NCBI RefSeq assembly: GCF_035581365.1
Contig: NZ_CP141590.1
Span: forward strand, 372,001 to 436,000
Origin: Tsuneonella sp. CC-YZS046
Lineage (GTDB): Bacteria; Pseudomonadota; Alphaproteobacteria; Sphingomonadales; Sphingomonadaceae
Direction of reading: 5' to 3'
Length of the DNA: 64,000 nt
The notes beneath the pieces are model-generated. The model had not been told where the DNA came from, did no database searches, and saw nothing but the letters and a program-made list of their open reading frames with translations. Shown one piece after another: positions 1-10,077 of the stretch (within the stretch, counting starts at the first letter, position 1; each line of letters begins with the position of its first letter). The position numbers were made by a program, and so were the translations under genes.

Positions 1-476
1 TGATCCTGTTCGCGGCGCTGACCTTCCAGGTGAATGCCGTGAAAAGCAAGGTGCGGTTGGCGGAGCGCAAGATCGTGGCGCTCGAGCAGGAAAAATCCAT
101 GCTCGAAACCGAATTTCAGGCGCGCGCCAGCCAGCAGCAGCTGGCCAACTGGAACGAGGTCGATTTCGGTTACAAGGCCCCGGTGGCCGGTCAGTTCCTG
201 GAAGGCGAACGGCAGCTTGCGATGTTCGGCACTCCGCGCGCGCCGGGAGCGCCGGAGCCGATCCGCGTCGCGTCCGCTCCATCGGATGACGATGTGCTCG
301 GTGCGTCATCCGACGGGATCGTCGCGATGGTCTCCCCGATCACGGGCAGGGCCTTTGCGGCGGAACTTCCCAAGGAGCCTGAGGGAAGCGCCGCAACCAT
401 AGAGAATCTTTCGAGCCGCCTGAATCTCAAGGCGACGCGGATCGTCCTGCCGTCGGTGCAGGAGGGCGCCGAATGA
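1..476 (+). CDS. ftsL: Cell division protein FtsL (5' partial)
   Basis: The reading frame is open from base 3, so the N-terminus lies outside the window. What remains starts with the end of a hydrophobic stretch (ILFAALTF), followed by a charged heptad-like segment (KSKVRLAERKIVALEQEKSML) typical of the FtsL periplasmic coiled coil, and then a low-complexity Ala/Pro-rich tail. FtsL partners FtsB and FtsQ at the septum and helps activate FtsWI. The call rests mainly on position: it directly precedes ftsI, overlapping it by ATGA at 473-476, as in alphaproteobacterial dcw clusters. The primary sequence of FtsL is poorly conserved. Confidence 0.75.
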   Translation, partial: ILFAALTFQVNAVKSKVRLAERKIVALEQEKSMLETEFQARASQQQLANWNEVDFGYKAPVAGQFLEGERQLAMFGTPRAPGAPEPIRVASAPSDDDVLGASSDGIVAMVSPITGRAFAAELPKEPEGSAATIENLSSRLNLKATRIVLPSVQEGAE

Positions 477-2200
477 CAGCGATCAGCGTGAGCACGGCGA
501 TCAATTCCGGCCGTGTCCAGCTGGTCGACATCCGTCAGCGCCTGCTGCTGACGGCCCATTTGCGCATCCTGTGGATATTGGGCCTGTTCACGCTGGTGAC
601 GATCGCGGCGCTCGCTCGCGTGGTCCAGCTTGGCCTGTTCGAGAACGCGCTGCAATATCATTCCCTGCGCGAAACGCTGCTTCCGCCACGCGGCGAAATC
701 GCCGATCGCAATGGAGTGCCGCTGGCCCGTGCCTTTCCCGCCTATGCGCTATGGTATAATCCGCAGGCCTTCGACGATGGCGGATCGCCCTTGATCAAGC
801 CTCCGCGCCAGGTGGCGCGGGAACTGGCCGCGATCTTTCCCGACATGGATGAAGCGCAAACCGCGGTCCGGCTGGCCAGCGGGAAGCCCGGATATCTGCG
901 CCGGCGTATCCTGCCGGACGATGCGAACCGGGTGCAGCGGATCGGCGAGCTGGCGCTCGAAATCCCGCGGGAAGGCGATCGCTTTTATCCGCAAGGTTCG
1001 ATGGCGGCTCATATTCTCGGCTATGTCGGCGCCGATGGCCATGGGCGGGTGGGAATGGAGCAGGTGCTGGACAAGCAACTGCTCGATCCTGCCCAGCGCG
1101 GCAAACCGGCGCAGCTTTCCATCGATCTGAGAGTGCAGGGCGCGCTGGAGGACGAATTGCGCCGGGGCATGCTGGCCACCAATGCGGTCGGCGCGGCCGG
1201 CATCGTGCTGGATGTCGATACGGGTGAAGTGATGGCGCTCGCCTCGCTGCCCGAGTTCGATCCGAACAAGATCGACGCGCGCGGCGAAAAGCTGATGTTC
1301 AACCGTGTCACCAACCAGGTCTACGAACTCGGTTCCACCTTCAAGCCGCTGACGGTGGCGGCCGCGATCGACGCGGGCGTGGTCACCGATCTCGCCAAGC
1401 GCTACCCGGCCAACCGTCCGCTGGAGATCGGCGGATTCAAGATCCGCGACAGCCACCCCATTGGCGCGTCGATCAACGTGCCGGAGACGCTGATCCATTC
1501 TTCCAACGTCGTCACCGCGCAGATCGCCGACGCCCTGGGGGGCAAGGCGCTCAAGCGCACCATGGCGGATCTGGGCATGAACGAACGGCCCTATATCGAG
1601 CTTCCGGCACGGGGCTTCCCGATCTGGCCGAAGGGCGACTGGCCGCGCCTGCGCACCATGACCGTCAGCTACGGCCACGGCATCGCGGTCACTCCACTTC
1701 ATCTCGCCTCGGCCTATGCGGCCATGGTCAACGGCGGGATCTGGCGCCCGGCGACCTTGCACAAACTGGCTCCGGGTGAAGTGCCCAAGGGGCGGCGGGT
1801 GTTCAAGGCGTCGACCAGCGCGCGCATGAACCAGCTCCTGCGCATGATCGTGGCCTATGGCACGGGCCGCAAGGCGGATGCGCCCGGCTTTCGCATCGGC
1901 GGCAAGACGGGCAGCGCCGAAAAGCCGGGGGCGGGCGGATACCGCCGCAGCAGCCTGATTTCCACCTTCGCCGCGGCTTTCCCGATGGACCGCCCGCGCT
2001 ATGTCGTCATCGCCATGCTGGATGAACCGAAAGGAACGGCAGCCAGCTCATTCCAGCGCACGGCCGCATGGAACGCGGCGCCGATCGTCGGTGCGGTCGT
2101 GCCCCGGATCGGCCCGCTGCTGGGCGTCATGCCGGACGACAACCGCGACATCGATCTCACCGACCTCAAGCCGCTGGTCGGCAAGGGCGGCGGCGAATGA
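473..2200 (+). CDS. ftsI: Peptidoglycan transpeptidase FtsI (PBP3)
   Basis: Septal class B penicillin-binding protein that cross-links peptidoglycan together with FtsW. The 575 residues contain a short cytoplasmic N-terminus, one membrane segment near residues 30-50, the PBP dimer domain (PPRGEIADRNG) and the transpeptidase domain. The three active-site motifs are present: S288-T-F-K (catalytic Ser288), S343-S-N345 and K478-T-G480. Length matches the family. The ATG overlaps the ftsL stop and its own stop overlaps the murE start, which suggests translational coupling. Confidence 0.97.
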   Translation: MTAISVSTAINSGRVQLVDIRQRLLLTAHLRILWILGLFTLVTIAALARVVQLGLFENALQYHSLRETLLPPRGEIADRNGVPLARAFPAYALWYNPQAFDDGGSPLIKPPRQVARELAAIFPDMDEAQTAVRLASGKPGYLRRRILPDDANRVQRIGELALEIPREGDRFYPQGSMAAHILGYVGADGHGRVGMEQVLDKQLLDPAQRGKPAQLSIDLRVQGALEDELRRGMLATNAVGAAGIVLDVDTGEVMALASLPEFDPNKIDARGEKLMFNRVTNQVYELGSTFKPLTVAAAIDAGVVTDLAKRYPANRPLEIGGFKIRDSHPIGASINVPETLIHSSNVVTAQIADALGGKALKRTMADLGMNERPYIELPARGFPIWPKGDWPRLRTMTVSYGHGIAVTPLHLASAYAAMVNGGIWRPATLHKLAPGEVPKGRRVFKASTSARMNQLLRMIVAYGTGRKADAPGFRIGGKTGSAEKPGAGGYRRSSLISTFAAAFPMDRPRYVVIAMLDEPKGTAASSFQRTAAWNAAPIVGAVVPRIGPLLGVMPDDNRDIDLTDLKPLVGKGGGE

Positions 2201-3690
2201 TGCTGGGGGCACTCGCCGAAAAGGCTGGGCTGGCCGTCGGGTCCCATCGCGAGGATAGGGTGACCGGCTTTGCGATCGATCATCGCAAGGTCGCGCCGGG
2301 CACGGTGTTCGGCGCGTTCCGTGGCGCCAATGTCAATGGCGAGGATTTCATCCCGGCTGCCGTCGCGGCTGGCGCGATCTGTGTCGTGGCAAGGCCCGAG
2401 GCGCATGTCGAAGGCGCCGCGCATATTGCCGATGCCGAGCCGCGCCGCGCTTTTGCGCGGATCGCCGCCCGGTTCTTCGCTCCATTTCCCAAAACGGTGA
2501 TCGCGGTGACCGGCACCAACGGCAAGACCTCCACCGTGGAGATGACCCGCCAGCTTTGGTGGATGGCGGGCAACAGCGCGGCTTCGATCGGCACTCTCGG
2601 CGTGACCACGCCCGATGGTTCGGTTTCGACCGGGCTGACCACCCCGGATATCGTGACCTTCCTTTCGAACATGAGTGGCCTTGCGCGCGAAGGCGTGAGC
2701 CATGTCGCTTTCGAGGCGTCGAGCCATGGCCTCGCCCAGTTCCGCAGCGAGGGGCCCGAAGTGTCCGCCGCCGCCTTCACCAATCTGAGCCGGGACCATC
2801 TCGATTATCATGGAACGATGGAGGCCTATTTCACCGCCAAGATGCGGCTGTTCGACGAGGTGGTGGCCAGGGGTGGGACGGCGGTCGTGTGGATGGACGA
2901 TCCCTTGGCGGCAACGGTTTGTGAGCGGGCGCGCGGCGGGGGGCTGCGCGTGCTCACTGTGGGCGAGCAGGCGTCGGACGGCCCGGACGGGGTCCGCCTG
3001 CTCGCCCGCATCCCCACGCAGCTCGGGCAGAAAATAGAGATCGCGCATAATGGCCGGCATTATCATGTCACGCTGCCTCTGATCGGCGCCTATCAGGCGG
3101 CCAATGCCCTGGTGGCGGCCGGTCTGGTTCTCGCGACCGGCGGAGAGCCTGCCGCGACCTTCGACGCGCTGGCGCGGCTGCAGCCGGTGCGGGGCCGGCT
3201 GGAGCGGGCGGCGATTGCGCGCAGCGGCGCCCCGATCTATGTGGATTACGCCCATACGCCCGATGCGCTGGAAGCGGCCATTGCGGCGCTTTCGCCGCAT
3301 GTGAACGGCCGCCTGATCACCGTGGTGGGAGCAGGCGGTGACCGTGACCAGGGAAAACGGGCTCCGATGGGCGAGGCGGCCGCCGCGGGGTCGGGCCTCG
3401 TGATCGTCACGGATGACAATCCGCGCGGGGAAGATCCGGCCGGCATTCGCGCCATGGTCATGCAAGGCGTGGCGCGTGCGGGCGGCGAAGCCCTCGAGCT
3501 TGCCGATCGGCGAGAGGCGATTGCCGCCGCGATCGATGCCGCGAGGGCGGGCGACATCGTGCTGATAGCAGGCAAGGGGCACGAGGAAGGCCAGGTCTTC
3601 GGCCGTGGACCCGATACGAAGGTCGTGCCCTTCAACGATGTGAATGTTGCGAGGGAATGCGCCGGCATTTCCGCAGGAGAAATTGGATGA
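2197..3690 (+). CDS. murE: UDP-MurNAc-tripeptide synthetase MurE (meso-DAP adding)
   Basis: ATP-dependent cytoplasmic ligase adding the third stem-peptide residue to UDP-MurNAc-L-Ala-D-Glu. The P-loop is visible at about residues 105-113 (VTGTNGKTS). The D407-N-P-R410 motif is the known signature for meso-diaminopimelate rather than lysine. Two ATG codons in tandem (2197 and 2200) overlap the ftsI stop; the longer frame upstream of them is an artefact inside ftsI. The product is 497 aa, normal for MurE. Its stop overlaps murF. Confidence 0.96.
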   Translation: MMLGALAEKAGLAVGSHREDRVTGFAIDHRKVAPGTVFGAFRGANVNGEDFIPAAVAAGAICVVARPEAHVEGAAHIADAEPRRAFARIAARFFAPFPKTVIAVTGTNGKTSTVEMTRQLWWMAGNSAASIGTLGVTTPDGSVSTGLTTPDIVTFLSNMSGLAREGVSHVAFEASSHGLAQFRSEGPEVSAAAFTNLSRDHLDYHGTMEAYFTAKMRLFDEVVARGGTAVVWMDDPLAATVCERARGGGLRVLTVGEQASDGPDGVRLLARIPTQLGQKIEIAHNGRHYHVTLPLIGAYQAANALVAAGLVLATGGEPAATFDALARLQPVRGRLERAAIARSGAPIYVDYAHTPDALEAAIAALSPHVNGRLITVVGAGGDRDQGKRAPMGEAAAAGSGLVIVTDDNPRGEDPAGIRAMVMQGVARAGGEALELADRREAIAAAIDAARAGDIVLIAGKGHEEGQVFGRGPDTKVVPFNDVNVARECAGISAGEIG

Positions 3691-5147
3691 ATGCCCATCC
3701 GGCTATGTTTGAGTGGCCTGCCGATGCCCGCGATCTGCTGCCCCTTGCCCTGTGGGATGCGGCAGGCGTCGCCGCCGCCACCGGCGGCGTGGCGAGCTGC
3801 GATTTCGAATGTTCCGGGGTCGAGATAGATTCCCGCGATGTCAGGGAAGGCGATCTGTTCTTCGCCTTGAAAGGGGAAAGCACCGACGGCCACCGCTTCC
3901 TCGATGCGGCCTTTGCCAATGGCGCGGTGGCGGCGGTGGTGGACCGTCCGATCGACCGCCCGCATGTGCTGGTCGAGGATACGATGCAGGCGCTCGAGGC
4001 GTTGGGCGCGGCGGCGCGGAATCGCGCGGACGCGGTGGTGATCGGCGTGACCGGGTCGGTCGGCAAGACCGGGGTCAAGGAGGCTCTGTTCGCCGCGCTG
4101 GACCGGTCCAGCCGGGGATATGCCCATCGCTCGGTCAAGAGCTACAACAATCACGTCGGGGTTCCGCTCAGCCTCGCGCGGATGCCGGCGCGGACCATCT
4201 ACGGCATCTTCGAAATGGGCATGAACCATGCCGGGGAAATCGCGGCCCTCACCCGGCAGGTGCGGCCGAATGTGGCCGTTATCACCACCATTGCTCCGGC
4301 CCATATCGAGATGCTGGGCAGCGAGGAAGCGATCGCCGACGCGAAGGCGGAGATTTTCGAGGGGCTGGAAGCTGGCGGCACGGCCATCATCCCGGCGGAC
4401 AGCCCGCATTTTGGGCGCCTGCGCGACGCCGCGCTGAAGTCCGGGGCCAAGGTGATCTCGTTTGGGCGGGCCGCGAACGCCGATGTCCGGTTGCTGGACA
4501 TGGTGGTGGCCAGTTCGGGCGGCTCGCTGGTCACGGCCGATCTCGGTGACCGCAGGGTGTGCTACACCGTTTCGGCGGCGGGCGATCACTGGGTCCTGAA
4601 CTCTCTGGCGGTCATGGCGGCGGTTCGGGCAGCCGGCGGCGATCTCGGCGCGGCGGGCCTCGCGCTTGCGGAAATGGGCGGGCTGGCCGGACGGGGGGAG
4701 CGGCTGGACATTCCGACCCCGGACGGTGGCCACGCGCTTCTGATCGATGAAAGCTACAATGCGAACCCTGCCTCCATGCGGGCGACGCTGGCGCAACTTG
4801 GCCAGACGCCGGCGAAGAGGCGGATTGCGGTATTGGGCGCGATGAAGGAACTGGGCGACTTTTCGCCTGCCTTTCACGCGGCTCTGGCCGAGCCGATTGC
4901 CGCAGCCGAACTCGATCATATGATTCTGGTCGGTGACGAGATGGAGGCGCTTGCCGGTGAACTGGGGAAAGCCGAAGGCGGAACGCTTGGCAATGGCCTC
5001 ACCTTTGCCCATTGCGGCAATTGCGATGAAGCGATTGCCGCGCTTTCGGCCTACGGCCTGAAGGATGGCGACGCGGTTCTCGTAAAAGGATCCAATTCTG
5101 TCGGGTTGGCCAGGCTGGTCGCCCGTCTTTCCGCCGAGGAGAGTTGA
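3687..5147 (+). CDS. murF: UDP-MurNAc-pentapeptide synthetase MurF
   Basis: Adds D-Ala-D-Ala to the UDP-MurNAc-tripeptide, the last cytoplasmic step before MraY. The Mur ligase P-loop is [15 protein letters not shown], and the central-domain motif [10 protein letters not shown] is followed by an ESYNANP motif in the C-terminal part. The start ATG at 3687 was chosen because it overlaps the murE stop (ATGA). An in-frame ATG 30 bases upstream lies inside murE and is less likely. The product is 486 aa. Confidence 0.95.
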   Translation: MNAHPAMFEWPADARDLLPLALWDAAGVAAATGGVASCDFECSGVEIDSRDVREGDLFFALKGESTDGHRFLDAAFANGAVAAVVDRPIDRPHVLVEDTMQALEALGAAARNRADAVVIGVTGSVGKTGVKEALFAALDRSSRGYAHRSVKSYNNHVGVPLSLARMPARTIYGIFEMGMNHAGEIAALTRQVRPNVAVITTIAPAHIEMLGSEEAIADAKAEIFEGLEAGGTAIIPADSPHFGRLRDAALKSGAKVISFGRAANADVRLLDMVVASSGGSLVTADLGDRRVCYTVSAAGDHWVLNSLAVMAAVRAAGGDLGAAGLALAEMGGLAGRGERLDIPTPDGGHALLIDESYNANPASMRATLAQLGQTPAKRRIAVLGAMKELGDFSPAFHAALAEPIAAAELDHMILVGDEMEALAGELGKAEGGTLGNGLTFAHCGNCDEAIAALSAYGLKDGDAVLVKGSNSVGLARLVARLSAEES

Positions 5148-6217
5148 TGCTCTATCTTATTGCGCAATGGGTGGAGTTTGAAGGCCTCGCAAATCTCGTG
5201 CGCTACCAGACCTTCCGGGCCGGCGCGACGCTGATTACTGCGTTGTTCATCGGCCTGCTGATCGGCCCGCGTTTCATCAACATGCTGCGTGTCCGCCAGG
5301 GGAAGGGCCAGCCGATCCGGGAAGATGGGCCGAAGACCCATCTTGCGAAGCGCGGAACCCCCACCATGGGCGGGCTGATGATCCTGACTTCCCTGCTCCT
5401 GGCCATGTTGCTGTGGATGGACTTGAAGAGCCCCTTCGTCTGGGCCTGCATGGCCGTCACCGCCGGTTTCGGCGTGATCGGCTTTCTCGACGATTACGAC
5501 AAGGTCCGCAAATCGAGCCATCGCGGCGTGCCCGGCAAAGTGCGCCTGCTGGGCGAATTCGTGGTTGCCGGGATCGCGGCCTGGATCATCGTCAGCCAGA
5601 TCAATACCGATCTCTATGTGCCGTTCTTCTCGGCTTGGGTCATTCCGCTCGGGCCGTTCTACTATGTCTTCGCGGCCTTCGTGATCGTCGGCGCGGGCAA
5701 TGCGGTCAACCTGACCGACGGGCTTGACGGGCTGGCGACCATGCCGGTGATCATCGCGGCGGGCACCTTCGCGCTGATCTGCTATCTTGTCGGACGGACC
5801 GACTATTCGAGCTATCTGGGCATTCCGCACGTGCCTGGCGCGGGCGAACTGGCGATTTTCTGCGCGGCGATCATGGGCGCGGGGCTTGCCTTCCTGTGGT
5901 TCAATGCCCCTCCGGCGGCAGTGTTCATGGGCGATACAGGCAGCCTGGCGCTTGGCGGTGCGCTCGGGGCCATCGCGGTCGCATCGCATCACGAGATCGT
6001 GCTCGGAATCGTTGGCGGCCTGTTTGTGCTCGAAGCGGTATCGGTGATCATTCAGGTATTCTTCTTCAAGCGAACCGGCAAGCGGGTGTTCCGCATGGCG
6101 CCGATCCATCATCATTTCGAGCAGCTTGGCTGGGCGGAATCGACCGTGGTGATCCGCTTCTGGATCGTCTCGATCGTGCTCGCCCTTGCTGGCCTTGCAA
6201 CGCTGAAGCTCAGGTGA
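5147..6217 (+). CDS. mraY: Phospho-MurNAc-pentapeptide transferase MraY
   Basis: Integral membrane enzyme that transfers phospho-MurNAc-pentapeptide to undecaprenyl phosphate, giving lipid I. About ten hydrophobic segments are visible. The catalytic acidic motif GFLDDYDKV, the [10 protein letters not shown] loop and the HHHFE motif near the C-terminus are all present. The ATG at 5147 overlaps the murF stop as TGATG; a TTG one codon upstream (5144) is also possible. The product is 356 aa, the usual size. The stop overlaps the GTG of murD. Confidence 0.97.
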   Translation: MLYLIAQWVEFEGLANLVRYQTFRAGATLITALFIGLLIGPRFINMLRVRQGKGQPIREDGPKTHLAKRGTPTMGGLMILTSLLLAMLLWMDLKSPFVWACMAVTAGFGVIGFLDDYDKVRKSSHRGVPGKVRLLGEFVVAGIAAWIIVSQINTDLYVPFFSAWVIPLGPFYYVFAAFVIVGAGNAVNLTDGLDGLATMPVIIAAGTFALICYLVGRTDYSSYLGIPHVPGAGELAIFCAAIMGAGLAFLWFNAPPAAVFMGDTGSLALGGALGAIAVASHHEIVLGIVGGLFVLEAVSVIIQVFFFKRTGKRVFRMAPIHHHFEQLGWAESTVVIRFWIVSIVLALAGLATLKLR

Positions 6218-7569
6218 TCATTTCATCCGCCTTTTCCGGGAAGCGCTATGCGGTGCTTGGCCTCGCGAGGTCCGGAATGGCGGTTGCCGAAAGCCTGCTG
6301 GCGAGCGGTGCGCATGTCACTGCGTGGGACAGGCAGGAAGAGCCGCGCGTGGTCCTCGAAGGCCGGGCGGAGATCGCCGATCCGCTGGTCATAGATCTCT
6401 CCGGCTACGACGCGGTGGTGGTTTCTCCCGGCGTTCCGCTGAACACCCATCCGATCGTGGAAGTGGCGGGCAATGCCGAAGTGCCGATCGTCGGTGACAT
6501 GGAACTGTTCGCCCAGGCGCGGGACACGCTGCCGAACAATCGGGTCATCGGCATCACCGGCACCAATGGCAAATCGACCACGACTGCCCTGGTCCACCAT
6601 ATTCTGCGCAGCGCCGGCATCCCGGCGCGCATGGGCGGGAATATCGGGCTGCCGATTTTTGCGCAGGCCCCGCTCGCGACGGGCGGCGTTTATGTCCTGG
6701 AGCTTTCCAGCTACCAGATCGACCTGACCCGGAGCCTTGCCTGCGAGGCGGCGGGCCTTACCAATATCACGCCCGACCATCTGGACCGTTATGACGGATT
6801 CGAAGCCTATGCCGCTTCGAAGGCACGGCTGTTCGCAATGCAGGACCCCAGCCAATTGGCCGCCTTCGGCTGCGCGGATGGGCCGACCTGTGCCATAGCG
6901 GACCGGGAACGCGCGCGCCGGCCGGATGGGCGTGCGATCTGCATCGATCTGGAAGGGCTGGCTCCGTTTCAGCAGGAGTGGCCTTCGCTGCAAGGCCCGC
7001 ACAATCTGCAGAACGCAGCCATGGCGGTCGCGCTGGTCGAGGAAATGGGCGTTACTCCTGCCCAGTGGCGCCCCGCGCTTGCCAGCTTTCGCGGCCTTGC
7101 CCACCGCATGGAGCGGCTGGGAGAAGCGAACGGCGTCCTCTTCATCAATGACAGCAAGGCGACCAATCCCGCCTCCGCCGCGCCCGCGCTCGCCGCCTAT
7201 CCGCCCAATCCCGGCAAGCGCATCCATTGGATACTGGGGGGGCTTCCTAAGGGCGACGGCCTGGGCGAGTGCGAGGAATTCCTGGGGAACATCGCCGCCG
7301 CCTATACGATCGGCGAAGCAGGCCCGCGCTTCGCGGAATTGCTGGAGCCGGTCCTGCCTGTCCGCCGTTGCGAATTGCTGGTGGAGGCGTTGCGGCAGGC
7401 AATCGATGCGGCTCGGCCCGGCGATGTGGTGCTGTTCTCCCCTGCCTGCGCGAGTTTCGACCAGTTCCGCAATTACGAGATCCGTGGGGATACGTTCCGC
7501 CAGCTCGTAGCCGCGCTCACCGGGCTGGATACTGCCTGTCAGGAGGAAGAGGGGCGCTCGGCGGCATGA
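6214..7569 (+). CDS. murD: UDP-MurNAc-L-Ala D-glutamate ligase MurD
   Basis: Adds D-glutamate to UDP-MurNAc-L-alanine. The P-loop is [13 protein letters not shown] and the nucleotide-binding N-terminal motif is [12 protein letters not shown] central [10 protein letters not shown] motif is present. The start is taken as GTG at 6214 because it overlaps the mraY stop (GTGA) and is the first codon that matches a MurD N-terminus; the frame is open further upstream inside mraY. The product is 451 aa. Confidence 0.95.
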   Translation: MIISSAFSGKRYAVLGLARSGMAVAESLLASGAHVTAWDRQEEPRVVLEGRAEIADPLVIDLSGYDAVVVSPGVPLNTHPIVEVAGNAEVPIVGDMELFAQARDTLPNNRVIGITGTNGKSTTTALVHHILRSAGIPARMGGNIGLPIFAQAPLATGGVYVLELSSYQIDLTRSLACEAAGLTNITPDHLDRYDGFEAYAASKARLFAMQDPSQLAAFGCADGPTCAIADRERARRPDGRAICIDLEGLAPFQQEWPSLQGPHNLQNAAMAVALVEEMGVTPAQWRPALASFRGLAHRMERLGEANGVLFINDSKATNPASAAPALAAYPPNPGKRIHWILGGLPKGDGLGECEEFLGNIAAAYTIGEAGPRFAELLEPVLPVRRCELLVEALRQAIDAARPGDVVLFSPACASFDQFRNYEIRGDTFRQLVAALTGLDTACQEEEGRSAA

Positions 7570-8792
7570 TGTCCAGCAGGCCATATATTCCCGGGTCGGC
7601 GCAGAATCTCCCCTCGCTGGTGCCGCCTCGGCGCAGCCTCCGCACCGAGCTGCGGATCTGGTGGCGCGAGATTGATCGCACCCTGCTGTTTCTCGTCATC
7701 CTGCTGATGGCGCTGGGCAGCGCGGCGGTCGCTGCTGCCTCGCCGGCCAGCGCCCGGCGGCTTTCCAGTTCCGCCACGCAATTGCCCGACCTTTATTTCT
7801 ACTGGCTGCATCTGCGCTGGCAGGCGCTGGGGCTGGTGGCCCTGATCGGGGCTTCGCTGCTGCCGCAGGAGCGGGCGCGGCGCTTCGCCATTCTCATGGG
7901 TGCGGCGATGATCGCGGCCCTGCTTCTGGTTCCCTTCATCGGCCAGGAGGTGAACGGGGCGCGGCGCTGGCTGCGGCTCGGCATCATTTTCCAGCCTTCG
8001 GAGTTCCTCAAGCCGGCTTTCGCCATCGTGCTCGCCTGGATTCTTTCTTGGCGCGCGCGCGACCCCAACCTGCCTGTCATTCCCATCACGGGCGTTATCA
8101 TGGGGCTGGTCGCCGCCCTGTTGATGGCCCAGCCCAACTTTGGCGACACCATCCTGTTTGCCGGGGTCTGGTTCCTCATGGTGCTGCTGTCCGGCCTGCC
8201 GGTGCAGCGGATCGCCGCCATGGGCGGGGCGGGCGTCGCATTGCTGACCGCCACCTATTTCCTTTACGACAACGCGCGGCACCGTATCGACGCCTTCCTT
8301 GGCGGCGGCACGGCCTACGATCAGGTCGATCTGGCCAGCCGGACGCTGGTGGCGGGCGGGTGGACCGGCAGCGGCCTTTGGCTCGGCTTGCGCAAGCTTT
8401 CCCTGCCGGAAGCGCATACGGACTACATCTTCTCGGTGATCGGCGAGGAGTTCGGGCTGTTGGTCTGCATGCTCGTCATCCTGATCTATCTCGCCATCGT
8501 CGCGCGGGTGTTCATCCGCCTGGTGGGGGAGGACAATCTTTTCACGGTGCTTGCGGCCGCGGGCCTCACGGCGCAGATCGGCGGTCAGGCCTTCATCAAC
8601 ATTTTGGTGAACCTGCAGCTTTTCCCGTCCAAGGGCATGACGCTGCCGCTGATCAGCTATGGCGGATCGTCCACCGTGGCGATGTGTCTCACGGTCGGTT
8701 TCCTGCTGGCGATGACGCGCCGCAACCCGTATCTCAGCCGGGAGAAATTCGACTGGCGCGAAGCGCTGGCCGGCACAGGAGATGTTCGATGA
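7566..8792 (+). CDS. ftsW: Peptidoglycan glycosyltransferase FtsW (SEDS family)
   Basis: Membrane SEDS-family protein that polymerises septal glycan strands from lipid II in complex with FtsI. The 408 residues contain a cytoplasmic N-terminal tail and about ten hydrophobic segments. Typical SEDS stretches are present (GARRWLRLG, FQPSEFLKPA and, near the end, FPSKGMTLPLISYGGSS). The ATGATG start overlaps the murD stop; the longer upstream frame lies within murD. The stop overlaps the murG start. Confidence 0.95.
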   Translation: MMSSRPYIPGSAQNLPSLVPPRRSLRTELRIWWREIDRTLLFLVILLMALGSAAVAAASPASARRLSSSATQLPDLYFYWLHLRWQALGLVALIGASLLPQERARRFAILMGAAMIAALLLVPFIGQEVNGARRWLRLGIIFQPSEFLKPAFAIVLAWILSWRARDPNLPVIPITGVIMGLVAALLMAQPNFGDTILFAGVWFLMVLLSGLPVQRIAAMGGAGVALLTATYFLYDNARHRIDAFLGGGTAYDQVDLASRTLVAGGWTGSGLWLGLRKLSLPEAHTDYIFSVIGEEFGLLVCMLVILIYLAIVARVFIRLVGEDNLFTVLAAAGLTAQIGGQAFINILVNLQLFPSKGMTLPLISYGGSSTVAMCLTVGFLLAMTRRNPYLSREKFDWREALAGTGDVR

Positions 8793-9967
8793 ATGCGGTA
8801 AGCCGCCATTATGTCCTGGCTGCGGGCGGCACCGGTGGCCACCTTATCCCGGCTTTCGCCCTTGCGCAGGAACTGGAGGCGCGCGGGCACCACGTCGCCC
8901 TGGTGACGGATGAACGGGGCGCGGCGATTCCCGGCAAGCCCGATACGCTGCCCGCGCATGTGCTGCCGGCCGGGCGGCTCGGCAAGAATCCGCTGGGCTG
9001 GATCAAGGGCGCGCGGGCGATCGTCGAGGGCCGCCGGATGGCGCTCCGCCTGTTCGAAAGTTTCGAGCCAAGCGCGGTGATCGGCTTCGGCGGCTATCCG
9101 GCCCTGCCTACGCTGCTGGCCGCCATTTCGGAGAAGATCCCTACGGTCATTCACGAGCAGAATGCCGTGCTGGGCCGGGTCAACCGCCTGCTTGCCGGGC
9201 GGGTCGACGCGATCGCCACCGCTTATCCGGAAGTGGACCGGCTGAACGAGAAGTTCGCGGGCAAGACCTATCTGGTCGGCAATCCGGTGCGGGCCGAGGT
9301 GCTTGCCTTGCGCGATCAGCCTTACCCCCCCTTTACCGAGGATGGGCTGCTGCGCGTTCTGGTGACCGGCGGCAGCCAGGGCGCGCGCGTGCTTTCCGAA
9401 GTGGTGCCCGATGGCCTCGCCATGCTGCAACCCGCCTTGCGGGCGCGGCTGCAAGTGATCCAGCAATGCCGCCCGGAAGACTTGAGCGGGGTTCGCGCGC
9501 GCTATGCCGGCCATGACATTCCGGCCGAACTCGGCACCTATTTCGAGGATATGGCGGCGCGGCTGGCTGACGCCCATCTCTTCATCGGCCGGGCCGGGGC
9601 TTCCACCATCGCGGAACTGACGGCGGTCGGCCGCCCCGCGATCCTGATTCCGCTGCCCATTGCTACGGACAATCATCAGGCCGCCAATGCCCGCGAGATG
9701 ACGAAGTCCGGCGGGGCGCGGGCGATCCGGCAGGATCGCTTCACCGCCAAGGAACTGGCCAAGCAGATTCAGGCGATGGCGCAGGCGCCCGGCTCGCTCG
9801 GCAATGCGGCTCATGCCGCGTGGAACTGCGGGCGGCCCAATGCGGCGAAGGATCTGGCCGACCTGATCGAGAGTTTCGGCGGTGCGCCGCTGATGGATGT
9901 GATCCGCATGGGCGGGGAAGCGCGGCCCGAGCAGCGGGAAGCGCTGGCGCGGGACAACGCGGCATGA
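8789..9967 (+). CDS. murG: UDP-GlcNAc:lipid I GlcNAc transferase MurG
   Basis: Peripheral membrane glycosyltransferase converting lipid I to lipid II. The N-terminal glycine-rich loop ([12 protein letters not shown]) and the second glycine-rich motif ([13 protein letters not shown]) are intact, as is the UDP-GlcNAc-binding stretch [15 protein letters not shown]. The product is 392 aa, about 30 longer than E. coli MurG because of a C-terminal tail. ATG 8789 overlaps the ftsW stop. Its own stop overlaps the ATG of a 37-aa ORF rather than murC. Confidence 0.96.
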   Translation: MNAVSRHYVLAAGGTGGHLIPAFALAQELEARGHHVALVTDERGAAIPGKPDTLPAHVLPAGRLGKNPLGWIKGARAIVEGRRMALRLFESFEPSAVIGFGGYPALPTLLAAISEKIPTVIHEQNAVLGRVNRLLAGRVDAIATAYPEVDRLNEKFAGKTYLVGNPVRAEVLALRDQPYPPFTEDGLLRVLVTGGSQGARVLSEVVPDGLAMLQPALRARLQVIQQCRPEDLSGVRARYAGHDIPAELGTYFEDMAARLADAHLFIGRAGASTIAELTAVGRPAILIPLPIATDNHQAANAREMTKSGGARAIRQDRFTAKELAKQIQAMAQAPGSLGNAAHAAWNCGRPNAAKDLADLIESFGGAPLMDVIRMGGEARPEQREALARDNAA

Positions 9968-10077
9968 TCGGGCTGCCTCGACAGGCCCAGGGTGGGCGGT
10001 TGTCCACGCCTTTCCATCCCATCCTGCCCGGCCTGCGCTTGCCGAAGCCCGCGCGCAACGCGAAAGCACGGCGATGA
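9964..10077 (+). CDS. Small 37-aa basic ORF between murG and murC
   Basis: A short frame that overlaps the murG stop by ATGA at its start and the murC start by ATGA at its end. It therefore fits the coupling pattern of the whole dcw cluster exactly. The peptide is proline- and arginine-rich ([20 protein letters not shown] near the end) with a strongly basic C-terminus and no membrane segment. I do not recognise a family. It may encode a real small protein or may serve only to carry ribosomes from murG to murC. Confidence 0.5.
   Translation: MIGLPRQAQGGRLSTPFHPILPGLRLPKPARNAKARR

Noticed and set aside
1999-5012. Two long minus-strand frames (527 and 588 aa) across murE and murF
   Set aside because: Shadows of the Mur ligase genes; no motif, no RBS, and they run across the murE-murF boundary.
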